The position numbers and the translations under genes were made by a program. A DNA stretch of 64,000 nt from JBDNJM01 sp041687755 (GTDB lineage Bacteria > Planctomycetota > UBA1135 > GCA-002686595), in contig JBDNJM010000162.1 in NCBI GenBank assembly GCA_041687755.1, positions 1-64,000 on the forward strand, written 5' to 3'. Below the pieces are notes generated by a model, which was not told the DNA's origin, ran no database searches, and saw only the letters and a program-made list of their open reading frames with translations. Positions 1 through 8,396 of the stretch are shown here, in pieces (position 1 is the first letter of the stretch; the number at the start of each line of letters is the position of its first letter).

Positions 1-212
1 CGAACCGGACGAGGAAGACGCCGGCGCAGATGCTTGGATTCGTGTCGCGACCGCTCGAGTCGGATGAACTCTTCCGGTGGCGCCAGGATTGGGGTCGGGA
101 CAGTCTTGATCCGGCCGACCGAAGAGGGCGGCGCAAGGTCAGGGCCTGACCTCGCGCTGGCGGGATCTGAGCGCCCGAGACCGCGACGAACAACACGGGG
201 ACAGGTCAGTTC
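1..212. other. Left edge, no gene recognised
   Basis: Short open frames exist here, but none has a recognisable domain, a convincing start or a neighbour in phase. If a gene enters the window from the left, its frame cannot be identified from this piece. Confidence 0.4.
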
Positions 213-487
213 ATGATTCGGCTGCCGGAGCCGATCGATCTGCGGGAGTCGCTCGTCCTGCTCCAGACCTGTGTGCGCCATCTCGAGAGCAGTCCACTGC
301 CGGCGACCTTGACGCTGCGCTTGGACGACGGAACGCGCAGCAAGACGCCCCTCGGCAGGCAGGCCAGCTGCGCCTCCTGCTGCCCACCGGATCGCGAACG
401 GTAGAGCTGTCGCACGATGACCGCTTGTGCGCCGATGTCGATCTGGCTGAGCGGCCTGCGGAAGTTTGGCTCAAACCCAGGGAGTGA
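213..487 (+). pseudogene. Small unknown gene, probably frameshifted
   Basis: From the ATG at 213 one frame reads MIRLPEPIDLRESLVLL and continues to about 360. From about 362 another frame reads GQLRLLLPTGSRTVEL and ends WLKPRE-stop at 485-487. Each half looks protein-like (amphipathic, with balanced charged residues) and each turns into Cys/Ser/Arg-rich shadow sequence when followed past the junction. A single indel near the duplicated AGGC at 357-364 would join them into a protein of about 91 residues. No family is recognised. It is convergent with the regulator gene that ends at 508. It could also be chance open sequence; the support is only the quality of the two half-translations. Confidence 0.35.
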
Positions 488-507
488 TGCCCGGAGCCCC
501 TGGTGAA

Positions 508-717
508 TCAGTCCTCCGCGACGTGCCCTAGCAGCCCGCCTGGCTGACACTCGAGCTCGCGGCAGATGGCCTCCAGGGTCGAAAAACGGATGGCCTTGGC
601 CTTGCCGGTCTTGAGGATCGAGAGGTTTGCCAGCGTTAGTCCGACGCGGTTCGACAGCTCGGTCAGGGTCATGTCGCGCTCGCGCAACAGATCGTCGAGG
701 TGGACGAGGATCGGCAT
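508..717 (-). CDS. Cro/C1-type helix-turn-helix regulator
   Basis: A 69-residue XRE-family DNA-binding protein that is essentially one HTH domain. Residues 15-30 (MTLTELSNRVGLTLAN) form the first helices and turn, residues 31-42 (LSILKTGKAKAI) the recognition helix, and STLEAICREL follows as in this family. Proteins of this very short subtype are usually encoded next to a DUF2975 membrane protein, as here. Its ATG overlaps the stop of the upstream DUF2975 gene by one base (TGATG), so the two are translationally coupled. The longer open frame upstream is out-of-frame overlap with that gene. It probably controls its own operon from the dyad-rich site near 1323-1379 (inference). Confidence 0.9.
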   Translation of the reverse strand: MPILVHLDDLLRERDMTLTELSNRVGLTLANLSILKTGKAKAIRFSTLEAICRELECQPGGLLGHVAED

Positions 718-1157
718 CAGACCGTGCCCTCCAGATCGGCGCGCATCTCGGAGCCGAGCCGGAAGACACGGGCCAGGATGAACAGGGTCAGCACGAGCGC
801 GAAGCCGGCGCCCGACGCCCCGAATTCTGAGAAGCCGACGTCTGTGAGCTTGGGGGCACGCCGGGCGCCTAGCTCGATGGGCACAGCGACCACTTGGATC
901 CAAAGGACCAGCCAGCCCATACGTCGCAGGCGATCCGCGTTCTCCGCGATAAAGGGGTCGCCTGGATCGACGGAGGGCACGACGTGCCGCAGCTCGCAGG
1001 CAGCGCGCGCGGCGAGGGCCAGCACAACGAGCACGCCCAAGACGCCAGCAACGACGCTCCAGTAAACGACGGGGGCGAGGTCGGCGGCTGCGACGTCCGC
1101 GCGGATCTCGGCGTGTTGGACGGTCAGCACAGCGGCGAAGCCGATGGCGACCATCAC
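717..1157 (-). CDS. DUF2975 family membrane protein
   Basis: The protein shows the DUF2975 pattern: several transmembrane helices, a central DPFIAENADRLRRMGWLVL segment, and a C-terminal FRLGSEMRADLEGTV close to the family ending. The function of the family is unknown; it is usually paired with a short Cro/C1 regulator, as here. The listed GTG start at 1157 leaves a shortened first helix. The frame stays open upstream and reads ARTLLAFLIGLLAFACV, which completes transmembrane helix 1. No ATG, GTG or TTG was found in frame in that extension, so translation may begin at a rarer codon (ATT at 1241 is possible) or a base may be missing. The 3' end is coupled to the regulator. Confidence 0.8.
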   Translation of the reverse strand: MMVAIGFAAVLTVQHAEIRADVAAADLAPVVYWSVVAGVLGVLVVLALAARAACELRHVVPSVDPGDPFIAENADRLRRMGWLVLWIQVVAVPIELGARRAPKLTDVGFSEFGASGAGFALVLTLFILARVFRLGSEMRADLEGTV

Positions 1158-1322
1158 GCAGGCGAAGGCGAGCAGGCCGATCAGGAACGCGAGCAGGGTT
1201 CGGGCGGTGCTGAGCAGCGGGTCGGAGCTCGTTTGGAAAATGACGATCTGGGGTCGGCGGTGGGGCTGGTGGAGCGGGATGGGGCAGGTGCCCTGGATGT
1301 CATCCCGGTCTAGGTCTTATTG

Positions 1323-1379
1323 AATATCGATATCGATCGAGATGCTTTGCTGTTCACCGAAATTATCGAAAAACGATAA
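1323..1379. promoter_or_regulatory. AT-rich dyad cluster upstream of the DUF2975/HTH operon
   Basis: In an otherwise very GC-rich region this patch holds TTATCG-AAAAA-CGATAA (1363-1379), a perfect 6-bp inverted repeat, the 10-bp palindrome ATATCGATAT (1324-1333), and the overlapping TCGATCGA (1333-1340). All share the core ATCGAT/TATCG. The placement, upstream of the leftward DUF2975-regulator operon, suggests its promoter with operator sites for the small HTH protein. The rest of the interval 1158-1600 contains only the possible N-terminal extension of the DUF2975 gene and no other recognisable gene. Confidence 0.5.
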
Positions 1380-1600
1380 GGCTGGCCACCCGGCCCCACT
1401 CAGGTGCCCGGATGTCCGGATCAGGGCCGCCCCAGCGGCATCCACCTGGGTTTGCGTCGAAATGGGCCCCGCGCACTCTGCGCCGCTGGACGTGTGCCCG
1501 CGAAGGCACCCCTGGGCGGGCGGCTCGACGGTGGGGAACTCAGCCCTGCATGGGGGGAAGCGCGCGGCTCTCTTCCGCGTGGGCTCTGGCCGGATGCCGT

Positions 1601-2764
1601 TCAGCTCGCGAACTTGAACCAGCGTCGCACGCCCGCGCCGAGCAACAGGGCGCCTGCCAGCATGCCTGTCACGTGCGGGAGCACGCTCGCTGGCTCCATG
1701 CCGAAGCTCAGCAGCTTGTGCAGGCCGTCCATCGCCCAGCCGGTCGGCAGGAACAGGGCGAGCTTCTGCATGAACTCGGGCGTGATCTCGACCGGCCACC
1801 AGCAGCCGCCCAGGGCGCCGAGGACGTTGCCGGCGAGGACGCCGAGGGCGGTCGCTTGGCCTTCGCTGGTCGCGAAGTTGCCAAGCAGGAGGGCGCAGGA
1901 CGCAAGGAACGCGGCGTAGGAGGCCATCAGAGCGAAGACCGTGAACAGGTGCGGGCCCCAGTGGACGCCGAAGGCGAGGCGGCCGAGGAGCATAGCGAAG
2001 GCGATCTGGACCAGCGCCAGGCCGAACTTGCCGCCCCACTTGCCGAGCACCACCGAGCCGCGCGAGATCGGAGCAGAGGCGAGGCGGCGCAAGAGGCCCT
2101 CGCGGCGTTCGGTGAGCAATTGGGTCGCGCCGGCGGTCAGCAGGATCACAAGAGTGAACATGACCATCGTGCCGGGGACGGCCTGCTCGAAGCCGGAGGG
2201 CACGCGCTGGGAGCCATCGCTGCGCGCGCGGCGCGTTGTCATGGAGAGCGTGGGCTTGCGTTCGCGCAGCGCCTTGAAGGCCTCGGCCGTGGGCGGGGTA
2301 TCGGCGGCCTCGAGCAGGGCCAGGTCGGCGAGCGTCTGGAGCGTCGCGCGCTGAATGCGGAACATGTCGTAGGCGGCCGTCGGGCCCTCGATGGAGGTGC
2401 CGAAGCGCAGGGTGCGCTGCTGGCCGTCCAGCACCGACCCGCCGAGGTCGTCGGGCGCGATCAGGCGGCGGCTGAAGTCCTCAAGCTCGTACTCTTCACC
2501 CGGCGTGTAGAGCCGGTAGTTGCTGGCCTCGAGCCGTGCGGCGATCGCGGCGGCGACCGGGTCATCGTCGGCGTGCACGAAGGCGAGCGCGTCCTTGCGC
2601 TCGGGGTCGGCCTGCATGCCGCCGAAGCCGCCGGTGACCGTGCCGATGAACCAGAAGAACAGGCCTGGCATCAGGAACGTCCACAGGAGCGTCTCCTTCT
2701 GGCGCAGCATGCAGAACAAATCCTGGGACGCGATCGTCCAGGCGGAGCTGAAGAAGCCGGGCAT
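1601..2764 (-). CDS. ABC-2 type transporter permease (second permease)
   Basis: A 387-residue ABC-2 membrane subunit. One transmembrane helix lies near residues 25-47, followed by a soluble extracytoplasmic segment of about 170 residues. A C-terminal block of five or six helices follows, starting near PGTMVMFTLVILLTAG and including the ABC-2 signature region LLTERREGLLRRLASAPIS. It ends with a short basic tail (RRWFKFAS). The ATG at 2764 overlaps the stop of the preceding permease gene (TGATG), so the start is fixed by coupling. It works with the ATPase at 4023-5003 and the other permease as a heteromeric exporter. The substrate is not evident; the layout resembles drug, bacteriocin or lipid exporters (family knowledge). 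Confidence 0.88.
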   Translation of the reverse strand: MPGFFSSAWTIASQDLFCMLRQKETLLWTFLMPGLFFWFIGTVTGGFGGMQADPERKDALAFVHADDDPVAAAIAARLEASNYRLYTPGEEYELEDFSRRLIAPDDLGGSVLDGQQRTLRFGTSIEGPTAAYDMFRIQRATLQTLADLALLEAADTPPTAEAFKALRERKPTLSMTTRRARSDGSQRVPSGFEQAVPGTMVMFTLVILLTAGATQLLTERREGLLRRLASAPISRGSVVLGKWGGKFGLALVQIAFAMLLGRLAFGVHWGPHLFTVFALMASYAAFLASCALLLGNFATSEGQATALGVLAGNVLGALGGCWWPVEITPEFMQKLALFLPTGWAMDGLHKLLSFGMEPASVLPHVTGMLAGALLLGAGVRRWFKFAS

Positions 2765-4023
2765 CAGGCGGCGCTCCCGAAACGGCCCGCGACACGTCGC
2801 GCGCAGAGCGCAGTCAGCAGGGCGATGGCGACGAGGAATCCGAGTACGCCGATGGCGATCAGGCGCGGCTCTGGCGTGCCGGTCAACAGGTTCTGCAGGC
2901 GCAGCAGGCCCCAGCCGTTGGGCAGCTTGGTGCCGATCGAGATCATCCAGCTCGGCATCGCGTCGAACGGGAAGAAGCAGCCACCGAACATCATCATCGG
3001 CATGACAGCGAGGTTGGCGAGCAGGGCACCGCTGCGCTGGGTCGCGGCGAAGGTCTGCACCAGGAACAGCAGGCTGGTGAAGAACAGCCCGATGACCGTG
3101 GCCCAGGCCGCGGAGGCGAGCGGGTAGGCGAGTTCCAGACCGAACAGGTACTTGCCGACCGCGACGCCCGAGAGGGACACGGCGAAGAGGAGCGTGGAGC
3201 TGCAGATCAGCTTGCCGGCGATCAGCGCGACCGCGCCGCCGGGGAGGCTGAGTGAGCGGCGCAGGGTTCCAGCGGTCTTCTCGAACCACAGGTCCTCGGC
3301 CAGGCCGCTGGACATGAATGCGAGCGAGAGGATCAGGAGCGATCCAAAGAACAGCTCGCCGAGGCCGGCAAGCGCTTCGTCGTTGGCCTCCGCTTCGGCG
3401 GCGCTCGTGTTGGAGATCTCGATGCGCGGGGGGAACAGCAGGCCGTTCAGGCTCTCGAAGCGGTTGCCGATCGTGTTGCCGGCGGCGGCGAGGGCCAGGC
3501 CGGAGGGAGCGTCGCCGGAAGCTGCGGCGTCCTCGAACTCCGCGGCGAGGTCGGCCAGCGGACCGGGCGCCAGCTGCTGCAGGTAGTCCACCGACTCGAA
3601 CAACGCGCGCAGGGTTTGTCCCGCCAGGCCGGGCCGGATGCGCTGGGCCGGGTTGGTCAGCAGCTCGAGCTCAAGCGGCTCGGCGGCCAGCAGCGACTGG
3701 ATAAAGCCCTCGGGCAGGGCCAGGAACGCGCTGGCCTCGCCCGACTCGATGCGCTTCTGTGCGGCGGCCGCGTCCTCCACGCGCTCGACGTCGAGGGGCA
3801 GCCCCTCGATCGTGCCGAAGGCCGCGAGCCCCGCGTCCACGAGGCCGTGGGCGCCAGGCGTCTCGAGCAGCAGCAGCGCCCGGGGCCCGGTGTTGGTGCT
3901 GCCAAAGGCCATCTTTAGCATCAGCCCGATCGCCAACGGAATGACCAACCAAATCAGCAGCCCGAACGGATCGCGAGCGCGCCGGGCCAGATCCTTGGCC
4001 GCGCAGTTGAGGGCAGCGCGCAT
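2764..4023 (-). CDS. ABC-2 type transporter permease (first permease)
   Basis: A 419-residue ABC-2 permease: an N-terminal cytoplasmic start, one helix (WLVIPLAIGLMLKMAFG), a long extracytoplasmic loop, then a cluster of helices from about residue 230. The segment LWFEKTAGTLRRSLSLPGG matches the conserved cytoplasmic loop of the family. Its start overlaps the stop of the ATPase gene by one base (TAATG), and its stop overlaps the next permease (TGATG). ATPase-permease-permease order with full coupling indicates a single complex. It is probably a paralogue of its neighbour, with the same topology but divergent sequence. Confidence 0.88.
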   Translation of the reverse strand: MRAALNCAAKDLARRARDPFGLLIWLVIPLAIGLMLKMAFGSTNTGPRALLLLETPGAHGLVDAGLAAFGTIEGLPLDVERVEDAAAAQKRIESGEASAFLALPEGFIQSLLAAEPLELELLTNPAQRIRPGLAGQTLRALFESVDYLQQLAPGPLADLAAEFEDAAASGDAPSGLALAAAGNTIGNRFESLNGLLFPPRIEISNTSAAEAEANDEALAGLGELFFGSLLILSLAFMSSGLAEDLWFEKTAGTLRRSLSLPGGAVALIAGKLICSSTLLFAVSLSGVAVGKYLFGLELAYPLASAAWATVIGLFFTSLLFLVQTFAATQRSGALLANLAVMPMMMFGGCFFPFDAMPSWMISIGTKLPNGWGLLRLQNLLTGTPEPRLIAIGVLGFLVAIALLTALCARRVAGRFGSAA

Positions 4024-5003
4024 TATTCGCGCAGCTCCTTACCTGTCAGTGCGATGAACAGGCTCTCGAGGCTGGCGCGAGTGAGCTGCGTCGACTTGAT
4101 CTTCGCGCCCGACTGCTCGAGCACCTGGAACAGTTCGGCCAGCCGCCCGCCGGCGTTGTCCATGCTGAGGCTGAGCGCGTCGGGCTCTTGGCCGAGCACC
4201 TCGCAGTCCGCAAAGCGTGCCTTCAGCGTCGCGGCCAGGTCGACCTCTCCTCCGCTGGGGAACTCCCCGCCTAGGCGCAGCACGTCGCCGTGCCCCGCCT
4301 TGCGCCGCAGCTCCTCCAGCGGCCCCTCGACCAGCAGCCGGCCCTCGTCGACGATTGCCAGCTCGTCGCACAGGGCCTCGGCCTCCTCCATGTAGTGCGT
4401 CGTGTACACGACGCACGTGCCGCGCTCGCGCTCCTCGCGTACGAGATCCATCAGCTTGATCCGGCTCTGGGGATCCACGCCGACGGTCGGCTCGTCCAGC
4501 AGCAGCACGGTCGGCTCGTGCACCAGCCCGCAGGCAAAGTTGAGCCGTCGCTTCATGCCGCCCGAAAAGCGCGCAACCGGTTCCTTGTCCCGGTCGCCCA
4601 GCCCGACACGCTCAAGCACCTCGGACACGCGCGCCTCGAGCGTCTTGCCGCGCAGCCCGTACGCCTTGCCAAAGAAGCGCAGGTTCGCGGTCGCCGACAG
4701 CTCGCCGTACAGCGCCAGCTCCTGCGGCACGAGCCCCAGCCCGGCCCGCGCCGCCGCCCCGCCCGTGACCACGTCCTTGCCCCCGAGCCGCACGCGCCCC
4801 GAGGTCGGACGGATCAGCCCGGAGAGGCAGCCGACGGTGGTCGACTTGCCTGCGCCGTTGGGCCCGAGCAGGCCGAAGATCTGGCCCCCCTGCGCCGTGA
4901 AACTGAGTCCGTCCACGGCGAGGCGGTCGCCGTAACGGACGAGGAGTTGTTCGACTTCGATCAAGGGCGGGCGGGGGGGCTCGGGAGCTGGGGGCAAGTT
5001 CAC
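4023..5003 (-). CDS. ABC transporter ATP-binding protein
   Basis: A 326-residue ATPase with Walker A GLLGPNGAGKST (about residues 44-55), Q-loop LVPQELALYGEL, signature FSGGMKRRLNFA, Walker B LLLDEPTVGVDP and switch His in YTTHYMEEAE. This is the DrrA/NatA class that serves ABC-2 permeases, with a C-terminal extension of about 90 residues typical of that class. It begins with GTG. It is the first gene of the leftward operon with both ABC-2 permeases and would drive export by ATP hydrolysis at the inner membrane. The substrate is unknown. Confidence 0.93.
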   Translation of the reverse strand: MNLPPAPEPPRPPLIEVEQLLVRYGDRLAVDGLSFTAQGGQIFGLLGPNGAGKSTTVGCLSGLIRPTSGRVRLGGKDVVTGGAAARAGLGLVPQELALYGELSATANLRFFGKAYGLRGKTLEARVSEVLERVGLGDRDKEPVARFSGGMKRRLNFACGLVHEPTVLLLDEPTVGVDPQSRIKLMDLVREERERGTCVVYTTHYMEEAEALCDELAIVDEGRLLVEGPLEELRRKAGHGDVLRLGGEFPSGGEVDLAATLKARFADCEVLGQEPDALSLSMDNAGGRLAELFQVLEQSGAKIKSTQLTRASLESLFIALTGKELRE

Positions 5004-5148
5004 TTGCGGCGGGGCAGGGCGATCGCTCGGAGGAACCCGAGGATCTTGGGCGCGGAGTGTGGCACGGGGCCGTGGGGCGGCGAAGGACGAGGTCCGGCGG
5101 CTCCCGGTTTGAGGGCTCGCGCGCCGCTTCGGCTACGCTTTACGGGTG

Positions 5149-6747
5149 ATGCGCTCGCTGCAACTCGCGTTCTTGGCCTTGTTCGTCGTCGGCCTGGCTT
5201 GGTCGATCTGGCCGGGAGGCCGTTCGGCGTCGGCAGCCGGTCCATCCGCCGGAGATCTGCCCCGCGCAGCCGAGGTGCAGGGGCTCTCGTCGCCGGCTGC
5301 AGCCAGGCTTGAGCCGGCACCTCGAACGGCTCTAGCCCCTTCGTCCCCGGCCGCAGGCGGCACGACGACCCAGAGCGACTAAGAGTCGGCGCCCGTGCCG
5401 GTCACGGTGTCCTCGCCCTTGACCGTGGCTCTGTGTGCGTGCGACGCGGCCGGCTCTCCGATTGCGGACGCGCCCATCTTGGTCGGTTTTGGAGATCAGA
5501 CTTGGTCGAACCGACAGTTCGAGCTGCAGACCGATGGTCTGGGTTTCGTGCAGACGCCGCCGTCCTCCACGCCGACCCGCGGGAGGTGGACGCACGTCCA
5601 CATCGGGTTGCGGGAGCGCGGGGAAGGGGGGCTGCTGGCGCGGGCGTTGCTGGCGGTCGAGGGACTGACGGAAGGTCATCACGACCTCGGGGATGTCGGG
5701 TTGCTCACCCCCCTTCGAGTCGTTTCCCGCCCCATTGATCGAAGGGCGGCTCTTGGATGCTCGGGGGCAGCCGATTGCGGGGGTCGTGCCGCGGTGGAGA
5801 CGAGGGAGCTTGCCGCAGCCCAAGGGCATGGCGAGCGGGGTGGACTCCCTGACGGAGCACCCCGCTCCGCGCACGCCGGAGGCCCCGGTCGTTCGGGAGC
5901 AGCCGAGAATCGCCGGAGAGCTGCGGGCGACCCTCAGCGAGTCAGACGGGCGCTTCGCCATCTATGGCCCGGTACCCGCGAGCGGCCGTTCACTGCTGGA
6001 CACGATCCCGGCGCGCGGGCTCCTTCGCTGGAATTCGCCGCTCTGCCGGTGCCAGACTTGGTTTGGCGCGCCGGGCCCAGCCGGCGTGTTCGTGGTCGGC
6101 TGCTCGTGCCGGAAGGGGGGCGAACCCCCGGCGGCTTTATCTTTCGACCACGGCTTGGCTCAGCGAGGGGCCTCGCGCTGAATCGATTGACCTATGCGGA
6201 GGCGGATGGGTCCTTCGAAGTCGAGTTGCTTCCTAGCTGCCGGGCTCTTCACGTGTTCGGCAGCACGATCGGCAGCTTTAGCGCTGTCTGGTCCCGCGAT
6301 GCCGAAGCGCTCGGCGACCTCGAGGCCCAAGTCATCGACTTGGGGATCGTTGATCTTCGAGACCGGCTGATCGACTTGCCTTTCACGGTGCAGGATCCTG
6401 GCGGCAAGCTGGGGCCGGGATCGAGGGTCAGCGTGTTCGATCGGGAGGCTGCTTTCAAATCATGGCGAGGCACCTTTGGGTTCAACGGCGAGGGCACGGG
6501 CTCCTTCGGGTTTCTGATCCAGGGCCGTTCAGAGCGCCTGGAGCTCACCGTCAAGCGGCCGGCGTCGGAGGACGACCCGGTCGGGTTCCAGCAGACGTTC
6601 GGCCCGTTCCGCCACGATGCCGTTCCTGAAGTCTTGGTGGTGGAAAGAGAGGCGATAGCGGAAGAGTCGAGGGGGGGGGCGAGTCCGGAACGCCTCGTGG
6701 CCTTCGCATGCTGCCCGTTCTGCTGGGCCTGCTCGCCGTGCTCTTAG
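5149..6747 (+). pseudogene. Membrane-anchored repeat-domain protein A (stop codon and two frameshifts)
   Basis: It starts MRSLQLAFLALFVVG (single membrane anchor) and a Pro/Ala-rich linker, then hits an in-frame TAA at 5380-5382. The same frame resumes with a carboxypeptidase-regulatory-like Ig fold (DAAGSPIADAPILVG). At the six-C run near 5710-5716 the paralogue-like reading switches to the next frame (PLIEGRLLDARGQPIAGV, then DGRFAIYGPVP). Near 6019-6024 it switches back (VWRAGPSRRVRGRLLVPEGG). The middle segment is recognised because gene B encodes matching sequence (DGRFQIWGPVP, PARG). The end is read in the original frame and overlaps the start of gene B by 40 bases. Family function is unknown; it was presumably an inner-membrane or periplasmic adhesion-like protein. 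Confidence 0.7.
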
Positions 6748-8198
6748 GCCTTGGGGGGTGGCTGCTCCCAGATCGAGGGGGCGCGGCAGAGGGCGTGGGC
6801 CCTGGCGTGGTGGCGCCGATTTTGGACCGAGAGGCTGTCAACTTGGCGGGTGCGGGGGAGAGCATGGGCATGGCCGCCGCCGAGGCCGCGCCGCAGCGGG
6901 CCGTGCCGTTCAAGCCAACGCGGGGCCGGCTCACCCATGCGCGGGTCATTCGCGAAGAGTGTGTAGAACCGGCGCCGGTGCAGATCGGGCTGCGGGCGCT
7001 CGACGCGGCGGGGCGGGCGATCGTGGAGTCGGAGGTGCTGGTGAGCGTGTCGGTCGGGTCCGGTGTGCTGGAGTCGTTCATCCTGCGGACGGATGTTCTC
7101 GGCTACGCGCGGACGCCGGAGTTCGTGCCGCGGTCGATGGTCGCCAGAATTGGCGTGAGGGCGGGGCTGTCGTTGCCGAGTGCGGACGGGCTGTTCGCGC
7201 GGGGGGAGCGGCAGCTGGAGCGGCTCGTGGCGGGGGTAAACGAGCTGGGTGACTTCTCGCTGCGGACGCCGCGGGAGGAGCATCCGGACCCGATTGTCGA
7301 GGGGGCGCGTCTTGGACGAGGCGGGCGCGCCGATCGTGGACGTCAGGGTGCAGTGGACCTATGGCGTTTCCGACGCGGGCCGGGCGGCGGGGTTCGTGCC
7401 GTCGGGCAATTACTCGGTGAGCGTGAGAAGTGCGGGGCGTCCCGAGGAGGTGTCGGCGCGCGCCTGGACCGTCGCGCCCGAGCAGCAGGGCACGCGCACG
7501 GAGGAGGACGGGCGGTTCCAAATCTGGGGTCCGGTTCCGTGGTCAGGCATCACGCTGGTCGAGACCGGACCGGCCCGGGGCATGCCGGTGCTCGGGCTGT
7601 CGGAGTTTCCAGCGCGAGCCGTTGTCTGGCGTGCCCCCGAGCGCTTTCGGTTCGGGGCCGGCTGGTCGTACCCGCAGGCTTCGACCCGCGGGGGCTGGCC
7701 GTCGGGACTGTCGCGGGGATCACGGAGCGCAGCGGGAAAACCTACTCGTGGACGCCGGAGTCCGACGGTGCGTTCGAGCTGTGGTCCGGAAGTGGGGTCG
7801 TCCAAGTCGGTGTCTACGCGGGTTCGGAGCTGCCGGGGCTCGAGGTGTGGTCCTCCAAGCTTGAGGGCGCGACGAGCGGGACGCTTGAGCTGGGCGAGAT
7901 CGACCTGCGCGATCGGGTCCGGGGGGTGCGGGTCGGGCTGCGGGACGGGGCGGGCTTGGCCCTCGTGGGGGCAGACTTGCGCTTGGAGACTGAGGTCGGC
8001 CTCCCGTTTCCCTATCGCCTGGACGGGAGGCTCCGTTCGGAAGACTCGGGAGAGGTGGAGTTCCTTGTGCCGGGCGGAACGGAGACGGTGGAGCTCGAGG
8101 TGCGGTTGGTCGGAGAGAGGGGGGCTTATAGTGACTTCAGCCCCAGCCATGGGCCGTTCCCAATCGACGAGGTGCCCGCCCTCTTGGTTGTCGACTGA
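6708..8198 (+). CDS. Membrane-anchored repeat-domain protein B (open frame, middle probably frameshifted)
   Basis: The frame is open for 496 residues. The N-terminus (MLPVLLGLLAVLLGLGGWLL) is a membrane anchor, then comes an Ig-like domain with LRALDAAGRAIVESEVLV. From about 7297 (a run of five G) to about 7650 the listed frame is Arg/Gly-rich nonsense. The frame one base later reads GRVLDEAGAPIVDVRVQW, EEDGRFQIWGPVPWSG and FPARAVVWRAPERF, matching paralogues A, C and D. After 7650 the original frame is again family-like (VRGRLVVPAGFDPRG to VPALLVVD). One inserted and one missing base explain this. It therefore either encodes a protein with a scrambled centre, is decaying, or contains sequence errors. 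Role unknown. Confidence 0.65.
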   Translation: MLPVLLGLLAVLLGLGGWLLPDRGGAAEGVGPGVVAPILDREAVNLAGAGESMGMAAAEAAPQRAVPFKPTRGRLTHARVIREECVEPAPVQIGLRALDAAGRAIVESEVLVSVSVGSGVLESFILRTDVLGYARTPEFVPRSMVARIGVRAGLSLPSADGLFARGERQLERLVAGVNELGDFSLRTPREEHPDPIVEGARLGRGGRADRGRQGAVDLWRFRRGPGGGVRAVGQLLGEREKCGASRGGVGARLDRRARAAGHAHGGGRAVPNLGSGSVVRHHAGRDRTGPGHAGARAVGVSSASRCLACPRALSVRGRLVVPAGFDPRGLAVGTVAGITERSGKTYSWTPESDGAFELWSGSGVVQVGVYAGSELPGLEVWSSKLEGATSGTLELGEIDLRDRVRGVRVGLRDGAGLALVGADLRLETEVGLPFPYRLDGRLRSEDSGEVEFLVPGGTETVELEVRLVGERGAYSDFSPSHGPFPIDEVPALLVVD

Positions 8199-8242
8199 AG
8201 GGCTACGAGTCCATGACGCTGACCGGTCCAGGTGCTTCTCAG

Positions 8243-8270
8243 GCGCCCTGGGGTCGCTCCCCAGAGGCGC
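8243..8270. terminator. Hairpin downstream of repeat protein B
   Basis: GCGCC-CTGGGG pairs with CCCCAG-(A)-GGCGC across a 5-base loop, about 45 bases after the stop at 8198. There is no T-run behind it, so it may be a weak terminator or a 3' stabilising structure. Confidence 0.4.
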
Positions 8271-8348
8271 TGGCGTGCGCGGCGCTCTGACGGATTGCGT
8301 CAGGCCAGGAGATTCGACCTTGTGAGCGACGGCGCGCAACGAACAAGA

Positions 8349-8382
8349 CGCCCGACGACGATCTAGGGATCGCCGTCGGGCG
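8349..8382 (-). terminator. Strong hairpin after the 8397-9095 gene
   Basis: Fifteen bases (8349-8363) pair with 8368-8382 around the loop TAGG. The only non-Watson-Crick position becomes a G-U pair in the leftward transcript, and that transcript continues TCTTGTTCGTT, which is U-rich. It sits 14 bases after the stop of the leftward gene ending at 8397 and probably separates it from the convergent repeat-protein gene. Confidence 0.7.
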
Positions 8383-8396
8383 CAGCGCTTTGGTGC

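Noticed and set aside
3025..3289. Upstream extension of the second ABC-2 permease frame
   Set aside because: It overlaps the first permease out of phase; the TGATG coupling at 2764 fixes the start.
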